Positions 44,383-52,581 of a stretch of DNA of 64,000 nt are shown here, one piece after another; the stretch's first letter is position 1; each line of letters begins with the position of its first letter. The stretch is taken from the NCBI RefSeq assembly GCF_900313025.1, contig NZ_OMPQ01000008.1, positions 458,482 to 522,481 of the forward strand, in the 5' to 3' direction. This stretch comes from Pseudophaeobacter sp. EL27 (GTDB lineage: Bacteria; Pseudomonadota; Alphaproteobacteria; Rhodobacterales; Rhodobacteraceae). Below the pieces are notes generated by a model. It was not told the origin of the DNA and searched no databases. It worked only from the letters and a program-made list of their open reading frames with translations. Both the position numbers and the translations under genes were made by a program.

Positions 44383-45132
44383 ATGTCCCAGAGCAGCACC
44401 AAGCCCCCTGCCCCTGCAAGCCGCACAGCTGTTTGGAAATCCATCACAATTACGCTCACAGATGACATTGCACAGGGGCGTTATAGCAGCGGCGACAAAC
44501 TGCCCTCCGAGGCGCAATTGGCGGCGCGCTTTGGGGTGAATCGGCACACGGTCCGGCGCGCCCTGGCCGCAATGGCCGAACAGGGGCTGGTGCATGCCCG
44601 GCGTGGTTCAGGCGTCTTTGTCGCAGCGACACCAACGGATTATCCCATCGGCAAAAGGGTGCGGTTCCATCAGAATATCAGCCGTGGGGGGCAAACTCCG
44701 GCCAAGCGCATCCTGGCCCTTGAAACCCGCGCTGCCGACAAAACCGAAGCTGCTGCCTTGCAGTTGGAGGCTGGAGAAATGGTACATGTCTACGACGGGC
44801 TATCCCTGGCAGATGATCAACCCATCGCACTGTTTCAAAGTGTCTTTCCTGCCCTTGTTCTACCCGAAATACTCACCTCGCTAGAAGAGATGCAATCGGT
44901 GACGGCGGCACTCAAGGCCTGTGGCATTGCCGATTACACCCGACAGGAAACCCGCATCACCGCCAAACTGGCCACCACAACCCAGGCCCTGCATCTGAGA
45001 ATAACCGAAGGGTCACCGATTCTGCGCACCACCGGGGTCAATGTTGATCCCACTGGCCGCCCGATCGAGTTTGGCCGTACCTGGTTTGCCGGCGACCGGG
45101 TGACGCTGACAATTGATGGCCAGGAGAGCTAA
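44383..45132 (+). CDS. phnF: GntR/HutC-family phosphonate regulator PhnF
   Basis: A 249-residue GntR-family repressor. The winged helix is at about residues 20-80 (GRYSSGDKLPSEAQLAARF, VNRHTVRRALAAMAEQGLV) and the C-terminal UTRA ligand domain carries DGLSLADDQPIALFQS and RPIEFGRTWFAGDRV. Its position directly divergent from phnG identifies it as PhnF, which represses the phn genes until phosphate starvation or phosphonate is sensed. An operator candidate lies upstream at 44298-44326. Confidence 0.93.
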   Translation: MSQSSTKPPAPASRTAVWKSITITLTDDIAQGRYSSGDKLPSEAQLAARFGVNRHTVRRALAAMAEQGLVHARRGSGVFVAATPTDYPIGKRVRFHQNISRGGQTPAKRILALETRAADKTEAAALQLEAGEMVHVYDGLSLADDQPIALFQSVFPALVLPEILTSLEEMQSVTAALKACGIADYTRQETRITAKLATTTQALHLRITEGSPILRTTGVNVDPTGRPIEFGRTWFAGDRVTLTIDGQES

Positions 45133-45160
45133 GCAATTCTATTGAGGCCGCCCCGCATCT

Positions 45161-45180
45161 GAGGGACGCCCTCTTGATTT
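45161..45180 (+). terminator. Short hairpin with T-rich tail after phnF
   Basis: GAGGG (45161-45165) and CCCTC (45169-45173) with a three-base loop, followed by TTGATTT. The stem is only five pairs, so this is a weak but well-placed candidate between phnF and the convergent acetyltransferase gene. Confidence 0.4.
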
Positions 45181-45189
45181 GGTCAGAGG

Positions 45190-45642
45190 TTAGGCGCCTG
45201 GCATTGCCATCTTGCGGTTCACCTGCCCCGAGGGCGCGTGAAGCTCATCCTCGACAAATTCAAATCCGTAACGCTCATAGAATGGGCGCCCGATCTGGTT
45301 GTCGCGAAAAACTTCGACCTTGAGCGGACCTTTGAGGCCAACGGCATGATCCACCAAGGCACGGCCATAGCCGCGCCCATGGCAAGCGGGATCAAGGAAC
45401 AATCCTCCGATCTGATTGTCCATCAGCGCGATAAAACCAATCACTTGCTCTGCATCCTCAAGCACATAGGTCTCTGAAATTGGCAGGAAATCCTCCCGGA
45501 TTGAGCGCTCAACCTCGGCGACAAACCTCTTTGTCAAAAAGGGATGCGCTAGTGCGTTGGCGGCTTTCCAGACCGCCATCACTGGTTCCAGATCTGCAGG
45601 GCGATAGGCCCGGATCACGGCCGGCTTAGTGTTTGTGTTCAT
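45190..45642 (-). CDS. GNAT family N-acetyltransferase, possible partner of the YjhX-like toxin
   Basis: A 150-residue GNAT protein. The acetyl-CoA loop is CHGRGYGRALVDHA, preceded by GGLFLDP and followed by VEVFRDNQIGRPFYERYGF. Overall it resembles E. coli YjaB-type acetyltransferases. I prefer ATG 45642 with AGGGGA upstream; ATG 45660 overlaps the YjhX stop and is possible. It follows the yjhX-like gene directly on the same strand. In E. coli the topoisomerase inhibitor YjhX (TopAI) is neutralised by the adjacent GNAT-like protein YjhQ, so a toxin-antitoxin role is possible but unproven. Confidence 0.82.
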   Translation of the reverse strand: MNTNTKPAVIRAYRPADLEPVMAVWKAANALAHPFLTKRFVAEVERSIREDFLPISETYVLEDAEQVIGFIALMDNQIGGLFLDPACHGRGYGRALVDHAVGLKGPLKVEVFRDNQIGRPFYERYGFEFVEDELHAPSGQVNRKMAMPGA

Positions 45643-45656
45643 TGGTCTTTCCCCTG

Positions 45657-45914
45657 TCATCTTTGGTTGAGCTGCGCACGCACCGAGGTCACCCCAAGCC
45701 GCGAAACGCGGTAGGGCTGACCATTTCTGGAACGGACAAAGCGGCGCTTCTTCAGGCGGATAAAGACCTCCAATGTGCAGCTGGTCAGCACATGGCCTTC
45801 ACGGGTAAAGCAGGTGACTTCTTGGATTTTTCCATTGGAGCCACGCAGATGGCGGATCTCGCCGCCCAGCGCCAGTTCATGCAGAACGCGCTGTTCTTGT
45901 TTAGATAAATTCAA
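45657..45914 (-). CDS. YjhX (TopAI)-like toxin, UPF0386 family
   Basis: An 85-residue protein that matches UPF0386/YjhX throughout: MNLSKQEQRVLHELALGG at the start, a middle EVTCFTREGHVLTSCTL and LKKRRFVRSRNGQPYRVSR near the end, finishing VRAQLNQR. In E. coli YjhX (TopAI) inhibits topoisomerase I. The start codon is TTG with only a weak ribosome site, which would keep expression low. It overlaps or nearly abuts the GNAT gene downstream. Confidence 0.85.
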   Translation of the reverse strand: MNLSKQEQRVLHELALGGEIRHLRGSNGKIQEVTCFTREGHVLTSCTLEVFIRLKKRRFVRSRNGQPYRVSRLGVTSVRAQLNQR

Positions 45915-46239
45915 CGTCTTGTCTCGATTTCATGAGAGCACAGAAAAAGGCACACCCAGCATCACGCCTTGAGTGTTCCTGTGGTTTTCTGGTGTTCCCG
46001 ATCAGCTACTGGTGATCAGAAACCGGCGCAGGCCCGGGGCTCTAACATAAAATCTCCATCACCCGAGCTGCAACGTCTCAGGCTGAGACCCAGATAGGTT
46101 GGAACCTTTGCCCAAACAAGAGCCACCACGCCCATCCCGCGCAGGCGTGTCAGATAGGCAACGCGAGAAATGCAAAGGGCCCCCACCAAATAGTGGAGAC
46201 CCCAAAACTAACACGGTTCGAGCTTGGCTTTGACCTGAT
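45915..46239. other. 325-base gap between yjhX-like gene and tupA
   Basis: Contains the promoter region of the minus-strand yjhX-like gene and the tail after tupA. A six-pair hairpin, GTCTCA/TGAGAC with loop GGC, lies at 46075-46089; it has no T-tract. I see no gene here. Confidence 0.45.
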
Positions 46240-47043
46240 TTACCGATCAGCGTTAAAGACAAACAGGGTTTCCCCATTGATCTTATAGGCGTTGATCAGT
46301 TCCTTGGCCCGGTCCGAGGTCAGCCAGGCCTCCAGCTTCATCGCCAGATCGTTTTTGGCATGGGCGTGCTTTTCCGGGTTCACTGGCAGATAGGCATACT
46401 GGTTGAACAGCACCGGGTCTCCTGCGAACAGCAGTTCCAATGCGCCCTTATTGCCAAAGTTCAGCCAGCTGGCACGATCCGCCATGATATAGGCCTCCAT
46501 CCCAGAGGCCGTGTTCAGTGCAGCCCCCATGCCTGCGCCAACGGCCCGGTACCAGCCGTCAAACCCGGCAGGATCCAGATCCGCGCTAACCCAAAGGCTC
46601 AGCTCTTTTTTGTGGGTGCCGCTGTCGTCACCGCGGCTGACAAAGGGCGCCTGAGCCTGCGCAATCCTTTGCAGCGCCTGCGCCGCATCCTCAGCCCCCT
46701 TTACCCCTGCGGCATCCGCTTTTGGGCCGATAAAGACAAAATCATTATACATGATTTCCCGGCGATGGGTGCCGTTGCCGCCGGCCAGAAACTTTTCTTC
46801 GGCCTTTTGCGAATGCACCAAAATAGCATCCACATCGCCCGCTTCGCCAAGGCGAATGGCCTGGCCGGTGCCAACCACCAAGAGCTGCACCTCCAGATCC
46901 AGATCGGCCTTGATTTCGGGCAGCAAAATTTCCGCCAGTCCTGAATTATGGAAAGAGGTGGTCACCGCCAGTTTCATTTCATCGGCCAGAGCCGCAGTGG
47001 TCATCAAAAGGCTGGCAACAGCGCCAAAAAATACGTTCTTCAT
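46240..47043 (-). CDS. tupA: Tungstate ABC importer, substrate-binding protein
   Basis: A 267-residue periplasmic protein with a 20-residue signal peptide (FGAVASLLMTTAALA). The oxyanion-binding TTSFHNSG near the mature N-terminus, DAILVHSQKAEE and SRGDDSGTHKKEL are the TupA pattern and separate it from ModA and PstS. It delivers tungstate to TupBC. Last gene of the minus-strand tupB-tupC-tupA operon; its ATG overlaps the tupC stop by four bases. Confidence 0.9.
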   Translation of the reverse strand: MKNVFFGAVASLLMTTAALADEMKLAVTTSFHNSGLAEILLPEIKADLDLEVQLLVVGTGQAIRLGEAGDVDAILVHSQKAEEKFLAGGNGTHRREIMYNDFVFIGPKADAAGVKGAEDAAQALQRIAQAQAPFVSRGDDSGTHKKELSLWVSADLDPAGFDGWYRAVGAGMGAALNTASGMEAYIMADRASWLNFGNKGALELLFAGDPVLFNQYAYLPVNPEKHAHAKNDLAMKLEAWLTSDRAKELINAYKINGETLFVFNADR

Positions 47044-47756
47044 TCTACAATGTCTCCTCTGAGAAAAGCATGTGCCTGTGTGGTTTTTGGCCCATCAAAA
47101 AACTCCCCGGCCAATGAAAACTCGTGAATACGTCCTTGCAAAACAAATAGAACCTCGTCGGCCAGACGTTGGGCCTGCCCCATGTTGTGGGTCGACATAA
47201 TCAGCCTTGTGCCCGAGGCCGCCGCCCGTTGCAGGATCTCTTCAATCTCACGGGTGGCCCGCCCATCCAGCGAGGCACAGGGTTCATCCAGAAACAACAG
47301 GTCCGGCTCGCGGATCAGGGCACGGGCCAGCGCCAGTTTTTGCCGCTCCCCTCCAGAGAGCAGCATGGCCTGGCGATCCAGCGCATCGCCCAGATTGATC
47401 TGCTCAGCCCAAAGCGCCGCCCGCTGCCGCGCCTCTTTGCGCCCAACACCTGTCAGCTGCAGTGGATAGGCAATATTATCCACCACCGTGCGGCGCATCA
47501 TGATTGGTGTTTGAAACACAAAGGCCTGGCGTCGCTGCGCCTCTTCCTTGGGGCACGCCCAGTCCAGAGAGCCGCCATTCATCCGCTCGATCCCGTGCAG
47601 CATCTTCAACAGAGTGGTTTTCCCGGCGCCATTCGGACCGATGACGATAGTAGTTCCCTTGCCCTCAAGCGTCAGATCAATCGGTCCCACCAGAACCTTG
47701 CCACGACGGCGCACCAGGGCCTGTTTGGCAACCAAGGGAAACAATGGCTTTTGCAT
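47040..47756 (-). CDS. tupC: Tungstate ABC importer, ATP-binding protein
   Basis: A 238-residue ABC ATPase. Walker A is GPNGAGKTTLLKM, the signature LLSGGERQKLALARAL and Walker B LLFLDEPCASLD. It powers tungstate import through TupB. ATG 47756 overlaps the tupB stop (TGATG); a GTG one codon earlier is also in frame. Middle gene of the operon. Confidence 0.9.
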   Translation of the reverse strand: MQKPLFPLVAKQALVRRRGKVLVGPIDLTLEGKGTTIVIGPNGAGKTTLLKMLHGIERMNGGSLDWACPKEEAQRRQAFVFQTPIMMRRTVVDNIAYPLQLTGVGRKEARQRAALWAEQINLGDALDRQAMLLSGGERQKLALARALIREPDLLFLDEPCASLDGRATREIEEILQRAAASGTRLIMSTHNMGQAQRLADEVLFVLQGRIHEFSLAGEFFDGPKTTQAHAFLRGDIVE

Positions 47757-48460
47757 CACCAGCGCCCCTCTGTTTCCGTGTGGCCCAACCAGTGGATCGC
47801 CAGGTTGACAGTGATTGCCATGGCGATCAGCACAAAGCCAAGGCCCAAAGCCATGGCAAAGTCCCCCTTGCCGGTCTCCAGTGCGATTGCCGTGGTCAAG
47901 ACCCGCGTCGCATGATCAATATTACCGCCCACCACCATGATGGCACCAACCTCACCAATGGCCCGGCCAAACCCTGCCAGCGCCGCCGTCAGCAAAGCCC
48001 GCCGCCCATCCCAGAGCAGCGCCTTGACGCGTTGCGACTGACTGGCATTCATCGAGATCAGCAGATCGTGGTAATCGCTCCACAGCTCTCGCAGCGACTG
48101 ATGCGCAATCGAGGCAATGAGCGGCACAATGATGATGACCTGCGCAATGATCATCGCCGTTGGGGTAAACAACAGCCCCATGACCCCCAGTGGCCCTGCA
48201 CGGGACAAAAACACATAGACGATCAAGCCCACGACGACGGGCGGCAGCCCCATCAGTGCATTCAGAACGGCAATGGTAATGCGCCGCATCCGAAACCGCC
48301 GCACCACAAGCAAAGCCGCCATGGGCAGAGCAATCGCCGAGGCAATCGCCAAGGCGGTCAAAGTGACCCGCAGAGAGCGCAGGGTAATTTCCAGCAAGTC
48401 AGAATCCAGGGTCACCAACAGCCAGAAGGCCTGTAACATACCGTCCAACAGATCAGCCAT
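47756..48460 (-). CDS. tupB: Tungstate ABC importer, permease
   Basis: A 234-residue inner-membrane permease with five to six hydrophobic helices of the MetI/CysTW fold. The EAA-type loop RRALLTAALAGFGRAIGEVG and the neighbouring GGNIDHATRVLTTAI are typical of TupB. First gene of the operon. Tungsten could serve a tungsten-dependent formate dehydrogenase or similar enzyme, which is not in this window. Confidence 0.9.
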   Translation of the reverse strand: MADLLDGMLQAFWLLVTLDSDLLEITLRSLRVTLTALAIASAIALPMAALLVVRRFRMRRITIAVLNALMGLPPVVVGLIVYVFLSRAGPLGVMGLLFTPTAMIIAQVIIIVPLIASIAHQSLRELWSDYHDLLISMNASQSQRVKALLWDGRRALLTAALAGFGRAIGEVGAIMVVGGNIDHATRVLTTAIALETGKGDFAMALGLGFVLIAMAITVNLAIHWLGHTETEGRW

Positions 48461-48899
48461 CGCGCCTGGTTTTCTCCTCTTTGGCTGGGAGGATAGCCGC
48501 CTCCTGCCTTGTCACCATCTGATTGTCTTCTGGTTCAAAATCACAGCTATACCTTCAAAAACAGGGCTAATTTGCCCGGGGCTGAAAATTGGACAATTTG
48601 TCTATCCCAATCATCCGCGGCCCTTCCTTCCGGGCCAAATTCACCGCTTTCTCCTAGCGGATCTTTGCCATTCGCAGTAGCCGATTCAGACGGGAAAACC
48701 GAGAATTGCGACACGCCAGACGCATTTGTAGTTTCCTTTTGCCGCCGCAATGCGCCAATAGCCCCCAAAACTAGACTTTCCTAGCGCCATATTACCGCAT
48801 AAGCCCCGCTAATCTCCTTGCCTCCCTTGCGTGCCGATTTTGAACGTGAAACAAGCCTCACCCAAAGTTTCATCCTGAACACCACTTTGAGGATTAGCC
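48461..48899. other. 439-base intergenic region between tupB and nadA
   Basis: Divergent promoter region for the tup operon and nadABC. A GAGG site directly precedes nadA. Small open frames are present on both strands but none has a ribosome site together with a recognisable protein, so I annotate none. No convincing molybdenum-type riboswitch or NAD-type operator could be recognised by eye. Confidence 0.45.
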
Positions 48900-49952
48900 A
48901 TGTTTGATCTGCAAACCATGCGCGATCAGCTCGCCGCTCACTACGATCTGGCGCCAAACCCCACTTTGGCACAGGAGATGTCCGAAGAATATGCGCGTAT
49001 GAAACGCGTGGTTTCGCCAATGGATTGGGCCATCCATGCCCCCTATGTGGCCGCGATCAACGCTCTGAAAAAAAAGCGCAACGCGGTGATCCTGGCGCAT
49101 AACTACATGACCCCCGAAATCTACCACGGGGTTGCGGATGTGGTCGGCGACAGCCTGCAACTGGCGATCGAGGCCACTCGGGTCGAGGCCGATGTCATCG
49201 TGCAATGCGGCGTGCATTTCATGGCTGAGACCTCCAAGATTCTGAGCCCTGACAAAATCGTGCTGATGCCAGACATGGAAGCGGGCTGTTCACTGGCGGA
49301 ATCGATCACCGCCGAGGGTGTCGAAGAAATGCGCCGCAAATATCCTGGCGCTCCGGTTGTCACCTATGTGAACACCACCGCTGAGGTCAAAGCTGCCTCT
49401 GACATCTGCTGCACCTCCTCCAATGCCGCGCAGATTGTCGCCGCGATGGAGAGCGACACGGTGATCATGACACCAGACAAATATCTGGCGCAGAACGTGG
49501 CGAAGGATGTACCGCAGAAAACCATCGTCTGGTGGGACGGTGCCTGCATCGTGCACGAGCAATACACCGCCAAGGATCTGCAGGAATTCCGCGAATGGAA
49601 CCCCGACGCCCGGTTGATTGCGCATCCTGAATGCCCCCCGGATGTGGTAGCAGAGGCCGATTTCTCCGGCTCGACCAGCGGCATCATCAAATATGTCACC
49701 GACGAAAAACCGGAAAAAGCGCTACTGATCACCGAATGTTCGATGGCATCAAACATCGCTGACAGCCTGCCAGAGGTCGATTTTTCCGGCCCCTGCAACA
49801 TGTGCCCTTTCATGAAGATGATCTCGCTGGAGAAAATCCTTTGGTCGCTGCACACCATGTCAGAGCCCATCGAGGTTGACCCCAAGGTGGCAGAAGGCGC
49901 GCGTCAAGCCGTGCAAAAGATGATCGACCTGTCGCAAGAGCTGGGCATCTGA
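48900..49952 (+). CDS. nadA: Quinolinate synthase
   Basis: A 350-residue [4Fe-4S] enzyme. It condenses iminoaspartate with dihydroxyacetone phosphate to quinolinate, the second step of de novo NAD synthesis. The block VILAHNYMTPEI, cluster-region cysteines at VQCGVHFMAE, DICCTSSNA and the C-terminal GPCNMCPFMKM are as in NadA. ATG is preceded by TTGAGG. First gene of nadABC. Confidence 0.95.
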   Translation: MFDLQTMRDQLAAHYDLAPNPTLAQEMSEEYARMKRVVSPMDWAIHAPYVAAINALKKKRNAVILAHNYMTPEIYHGVADVVGDSLQLAIEATRVEADVIVQCGVHFMAETSKILSPDKIVLMPDMEAGCSLAESITAEGVEEMRRKYPGAPVVTYVNTTAEVKAASDICCTSSNAAQIVAAMESDTVIMTPDKYLAQNVAKDVPQKTIVWWDGACIVHEQYTAKDLQEFREWNPDARLIAHPECPPDVVAEADFSGSTSGIIKYVTDEKPEKALLITECSMASNIADSLPEVDFSGPCNMCPFMKMISLEKILWSLHTMSEPIEVDPKVAEGARQAVQKMIDLSQELGI

Positions 49953-49999
49953 TAGGTGCCGGGTCATCCAGTGACAACACAATCTTCGGAGCCAAGTGC

Positions 50000-51583
50000 A
50001 TGACAACCCCGGTTGAGACCAAGCCGCTTCTGACGGATCGCATCGTCATTGTCGGCGCCGGTCTTGCGGCGCTTTATGCTGCGCTGGAGCTGGCACCACG
50101 TCCGGTCTTGATGATCTCTCCCGAGCCCCTTGGGCTTGGCGCCAGCTCGGCCTGGGCTCAGGGCGGCGTGGCGGCGGCCATGGCCAAAAGTGACAGTGCC
50201 GAAGCCCATGCCAGCGATACCTTCAATGCAGGCGATGGCACCGTCGACGCCGAGGTGGCCGATATGGTCACCCGCATGGCCCGCGACCATATCCTGGATC
50301 TGACCGAGCTGGGCGCGCCTTTTGATCGCGATGCCCAAGGCAACTATGTGATGAGCCGCGAAGCCGCCCATTCCGCCGCCCGCGTTGTGCGGGTCAGAGG
50401 CGATCAGGCAGGCCAGCAAATCATGCAAACCCTGATCGAAGAGGTGCGCGCCACCGCCTCGATCCAGGTCATCGAGGGCACCGAAGCCCTGCGGTTGGAA
50501 ACCAAAGATAAGGGCGTGACAGGTGTCTGGGTCCGCCGCTCTGATCTACCTTCGGCCCCGGTGCTGATCTCCTGCCCCGGTGTTTTGCTGGCGGGGGGCG
50601 GGTCTGGTGGGCTGTTTGCCCATACCACCAACCCGCCGCGTATTCGCGGTCAGGTGATCGGGCTGGCGGCCCGGGCCGGGGCCCGCATTGCGGATGCGGA
50701 ATTTGTCCAGTTTCACCCCACTGCGGTGGACTGCGGCGAAGACCCCGCCCCCCTCGCCACCGAAGCGCTGCGCGGCGAAGGTGCCACCTTGATCAACCCT
50801 GACGGCCATCGCTTTATGCTGGATCAGCACCCGGACGCCGAGCTGGCACCGCGTGACGTGGTGGCGCGTGGCATCTTTGCCGAAACCCAGGCCGGGCGTC
50901 GCCCCATGCTGGACACCCGAGATGCCCTGGGGGCCGAAGTCCTGACCCGCTTTCCGGCCCTGGCCGAAACCTGTGCCCGCGCCGGGATTGATCCAGTGAA
51001 AGATCCGATCCCGGTGGCGGTTGCTGCCCATTACCATATGGGCGGTATTGAAACCGATATGCGGGGCCGGGCTTCTCTTGATCACCTCTGGGTCAGTGGC
51101 GAGGCTGCCTCAACCGGGTTGCATGGTGCCAACCGTCTGGCCTCGAATGGGCTGTTGGAAGCCCTTGTCTATGCCCGCCGCGCTGCTGTGGACATCGCAG
51201 ATAGCATTGCGATGCCCTCAGCTCCAGTCGCAGAGCTGAGGCCAGAGTTCACAGCAGATGGGCAACCCATGGACGCGGATGCGGTACAGCAGCTGCGTCA
51301 GACAATGACCACCCATGTTGGCATGCGTCGCAACGCAGCAGGACTGCGGCAGGCACTTGCCACTCTTGTGGCGCTTGAGACCGCCCAGTCGCAGGACGAG
51401 GGGTTTCTCAATATGTGTGCCACCGCCACCCTGATCGCCACCAGCGCGCTGGAACGCCGCGAAAGCCGGGGCGGGCATTTCCGCACCGATTACCCGCAGG
51501 CAGAGCCCGCTCTTGCCCAGCGCAGCCAGACCACCCTCGCCGCCGCCCAAGCGCTGCGCGACCGGGTGCTGAACAGCCTTTGA
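50000..51583 (+). CDS. nadB: L-aspartate oxidase
   Basis: A 527-residue flavoprotein. It oxidises L-aspartate to iminoaspartate, supplying NadA. The FAD-binding start IVIVGAGLAALYAALEL, the active-site region ASSAWAQGGVAAA, FVQFHPTAV and GEAASTGLHGANRLASN are conserved from the succinate-dehydrogenase/fumarate-reductase family and match NadB. Follows nadA by 47 bases; nadC starts 11 bases after its stop. Confidence 0.95.
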   Translation: MTTPVETKPLLTDRIVIVGAGLAALYAALELAPRPVLMISPEPLGLGASSAWAQGGVAAAMAKSDSAEAHASDTFNAGDGTVDAEVADMVTRMARDHILDLTELGAPFDRDAQGNYVMSREAAHSAARVVRVRGDQAGQQIMQTLIEEVRATASIQVIEGTEALRLETKDKGVTGVWVRRSDLPSAPVLISCPGVLLAGGGSGGLFAHTTNPPRIRGQVIGLAARAGARIADAEFVQFHPTAVDCGEDPAPLATEALRGEGATLINPDGHRFMLDQHPDAELAPRDVVARGIFAETQAGRRPMLDTRDALGAEVLTRFPALAETCARAGIDPVKDPIPVAVAAHYHMGGIETDMRGRASLDHLWVSGEAASTGLHGANRLASNGLLEALVYARRAAVDIADSIAMPSAPVAELRPEFTADGQPMDADAVQQLRQTMTTHVGMRRNAAGLRQALATLVALETAQSQDEGFLNMCATATLIATSALERRESRGGHFRTDYPQAEPALAQRSQTTLAAAQALRDRVLNSL

Positions 51584-51594
51584 AAGGACATGCC

Positions 51595-52446
51595 ATGATC
51601 CGCCAAGCTCCCCTGCCCGATCTGTTGCTGGAACCTCTGGTGCGCGCCGCCCTGCATGAAGACCTGGGTCAGAACGGCGATATCACCACCCGCACCGTGA
51701 TCCCGCCTGAGGTGCGCTACACCGCGCGACTGAATGCCCGGGATGCTGGCGTGGTCTCTGGCATGCAGATTGCCCGCATCGCCTTTCATCTGGTGGACCC
51801 TTCGCTTCATGTAAAGACCCTGGTCGAAGACGCATCGCCCTGCGCCCCCGGCGACACACTGATGACCATTGAAGGTTCTGCCGCCTCGATCCTGTCGGGG
51901 GAACGCATCGCGCTGAACTTCTCTGGGCGTCTGTCGGGCATCGCCAGCCTCACCGCCGGGTTTGTTGCTGAGACCAAGGGCACCCAGACCCGCATCACCT
52001 GCACCCGCAAGACCACGCCGGGGTTGCGGATGGTGGAAAAGCAGGCGGTGATCCATGGTGGCGGGTCAAACCATCGCTTTGGCCTCTCGGATGCCATCCT
52101 GATCAAAGACAACCATATCGCCGCCGCTGGCGGCATCGCGCAGGTGCTGAGTGCCGCCAAGGCCAGTGTCAGCCACATGATGAAGGTGGAGATCGAAGTC
52201 GACACCCTGGATCAGCTGAACCAGGTCCTGGAAACCGGCGGTGCCGATGTGGTGCTTTTGGACAATATGAGCACCGCTGATCTGACTCGCGCCGTTGAGA
52301 TGGCACAGGGGCAGCTGGTCACCGAAGCCTCTGGCAATATGAAACTGGAGCGCATCGCCGAGGTCGCCGCCACCGGCGTCGACTACATCTCATCTGGCGC
52401 GCTCACTCATTCGGCGCAGACATTGGATCTGGGTCTGGATTTTTAG
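51595..52446 (+). CDS. nadC: Nicotinate-nucleotide pyrophosphorylase (carboxylating)
   Basis: A 283-residue quinolinate phosphoribosyltransferase. It turns quinolinate and PRPP into nicotinate mononucleotide. EDLGQNGDITT at the start, the ARG-type CTRKTTPGLRMVEKQAV, GGGSNHRFGL, IKDNH and VLLDNMS are typical. ATG 51595 (AAAGGAC upstream) is preferred; the longer frame overlaps nadB by 60 codons and is not NadC-like. Two hairpins follow. Confidence 0.95.
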   Translation: MIRQAPLPDLLLEPLVRAALHEDLGQNGDITTRTVIPPEVRYTARLNARDAGVVSGMQIARIAFHLVDPSLHVKTLVEDASPCAPGDTLMTIEGSAASILSGERIALNFSGRLSGIASLTAGFVAETKGTQTRITCTRKTTPGLRMVEKQAVIHGGGSNHRFGLSDAILIKDNHIAAAGGIAQVLSAAKASVSHMMKVEIEVDTLDQLNQVLETGGADVVLLDNMSTADLTRAVEMAQGQLVTEASGNMKLERIAEVAATGVDYISSGALTHSAQTLDLGLDF

Positions 52447-52483
52447 GCCTACCCCTAAATTCAAATGCACCGCTCGACCGTAA

Positions 52484-52520
52484 GGTCGGGCAGCCCCGAC
52501 CGCCCCCATGGGCGGGGGCC
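52484..52520. terminator. Tandem hairpins between nadC and the CocE-type hydrolase
   Basis: GGTCGGG (52484-52490) pairs with CCCGACC (52495-52501), and CGCCC (52501-52505) or GCCCCC (52502-52507) pairs with the following G-rich run to about 52519. The two stems share bases, so only one can form at a time. Placed between convergent genes, they probably end both transcripts; T-tracts are weak. Confidence 0.55.
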
Positions 52521-52581
52521 TTTGCCCCCACCCGCGGTCCGGGTCAACCCTATCGCGTTCCACAGTCTGCTCGTGAAGGGA

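Noticed and set aside
48509-48784. Small open frame in the tupB-nadA gap
   Set aside because: No ribosome site and low-complexity serine/proline-rich translation; kept as intergenic.
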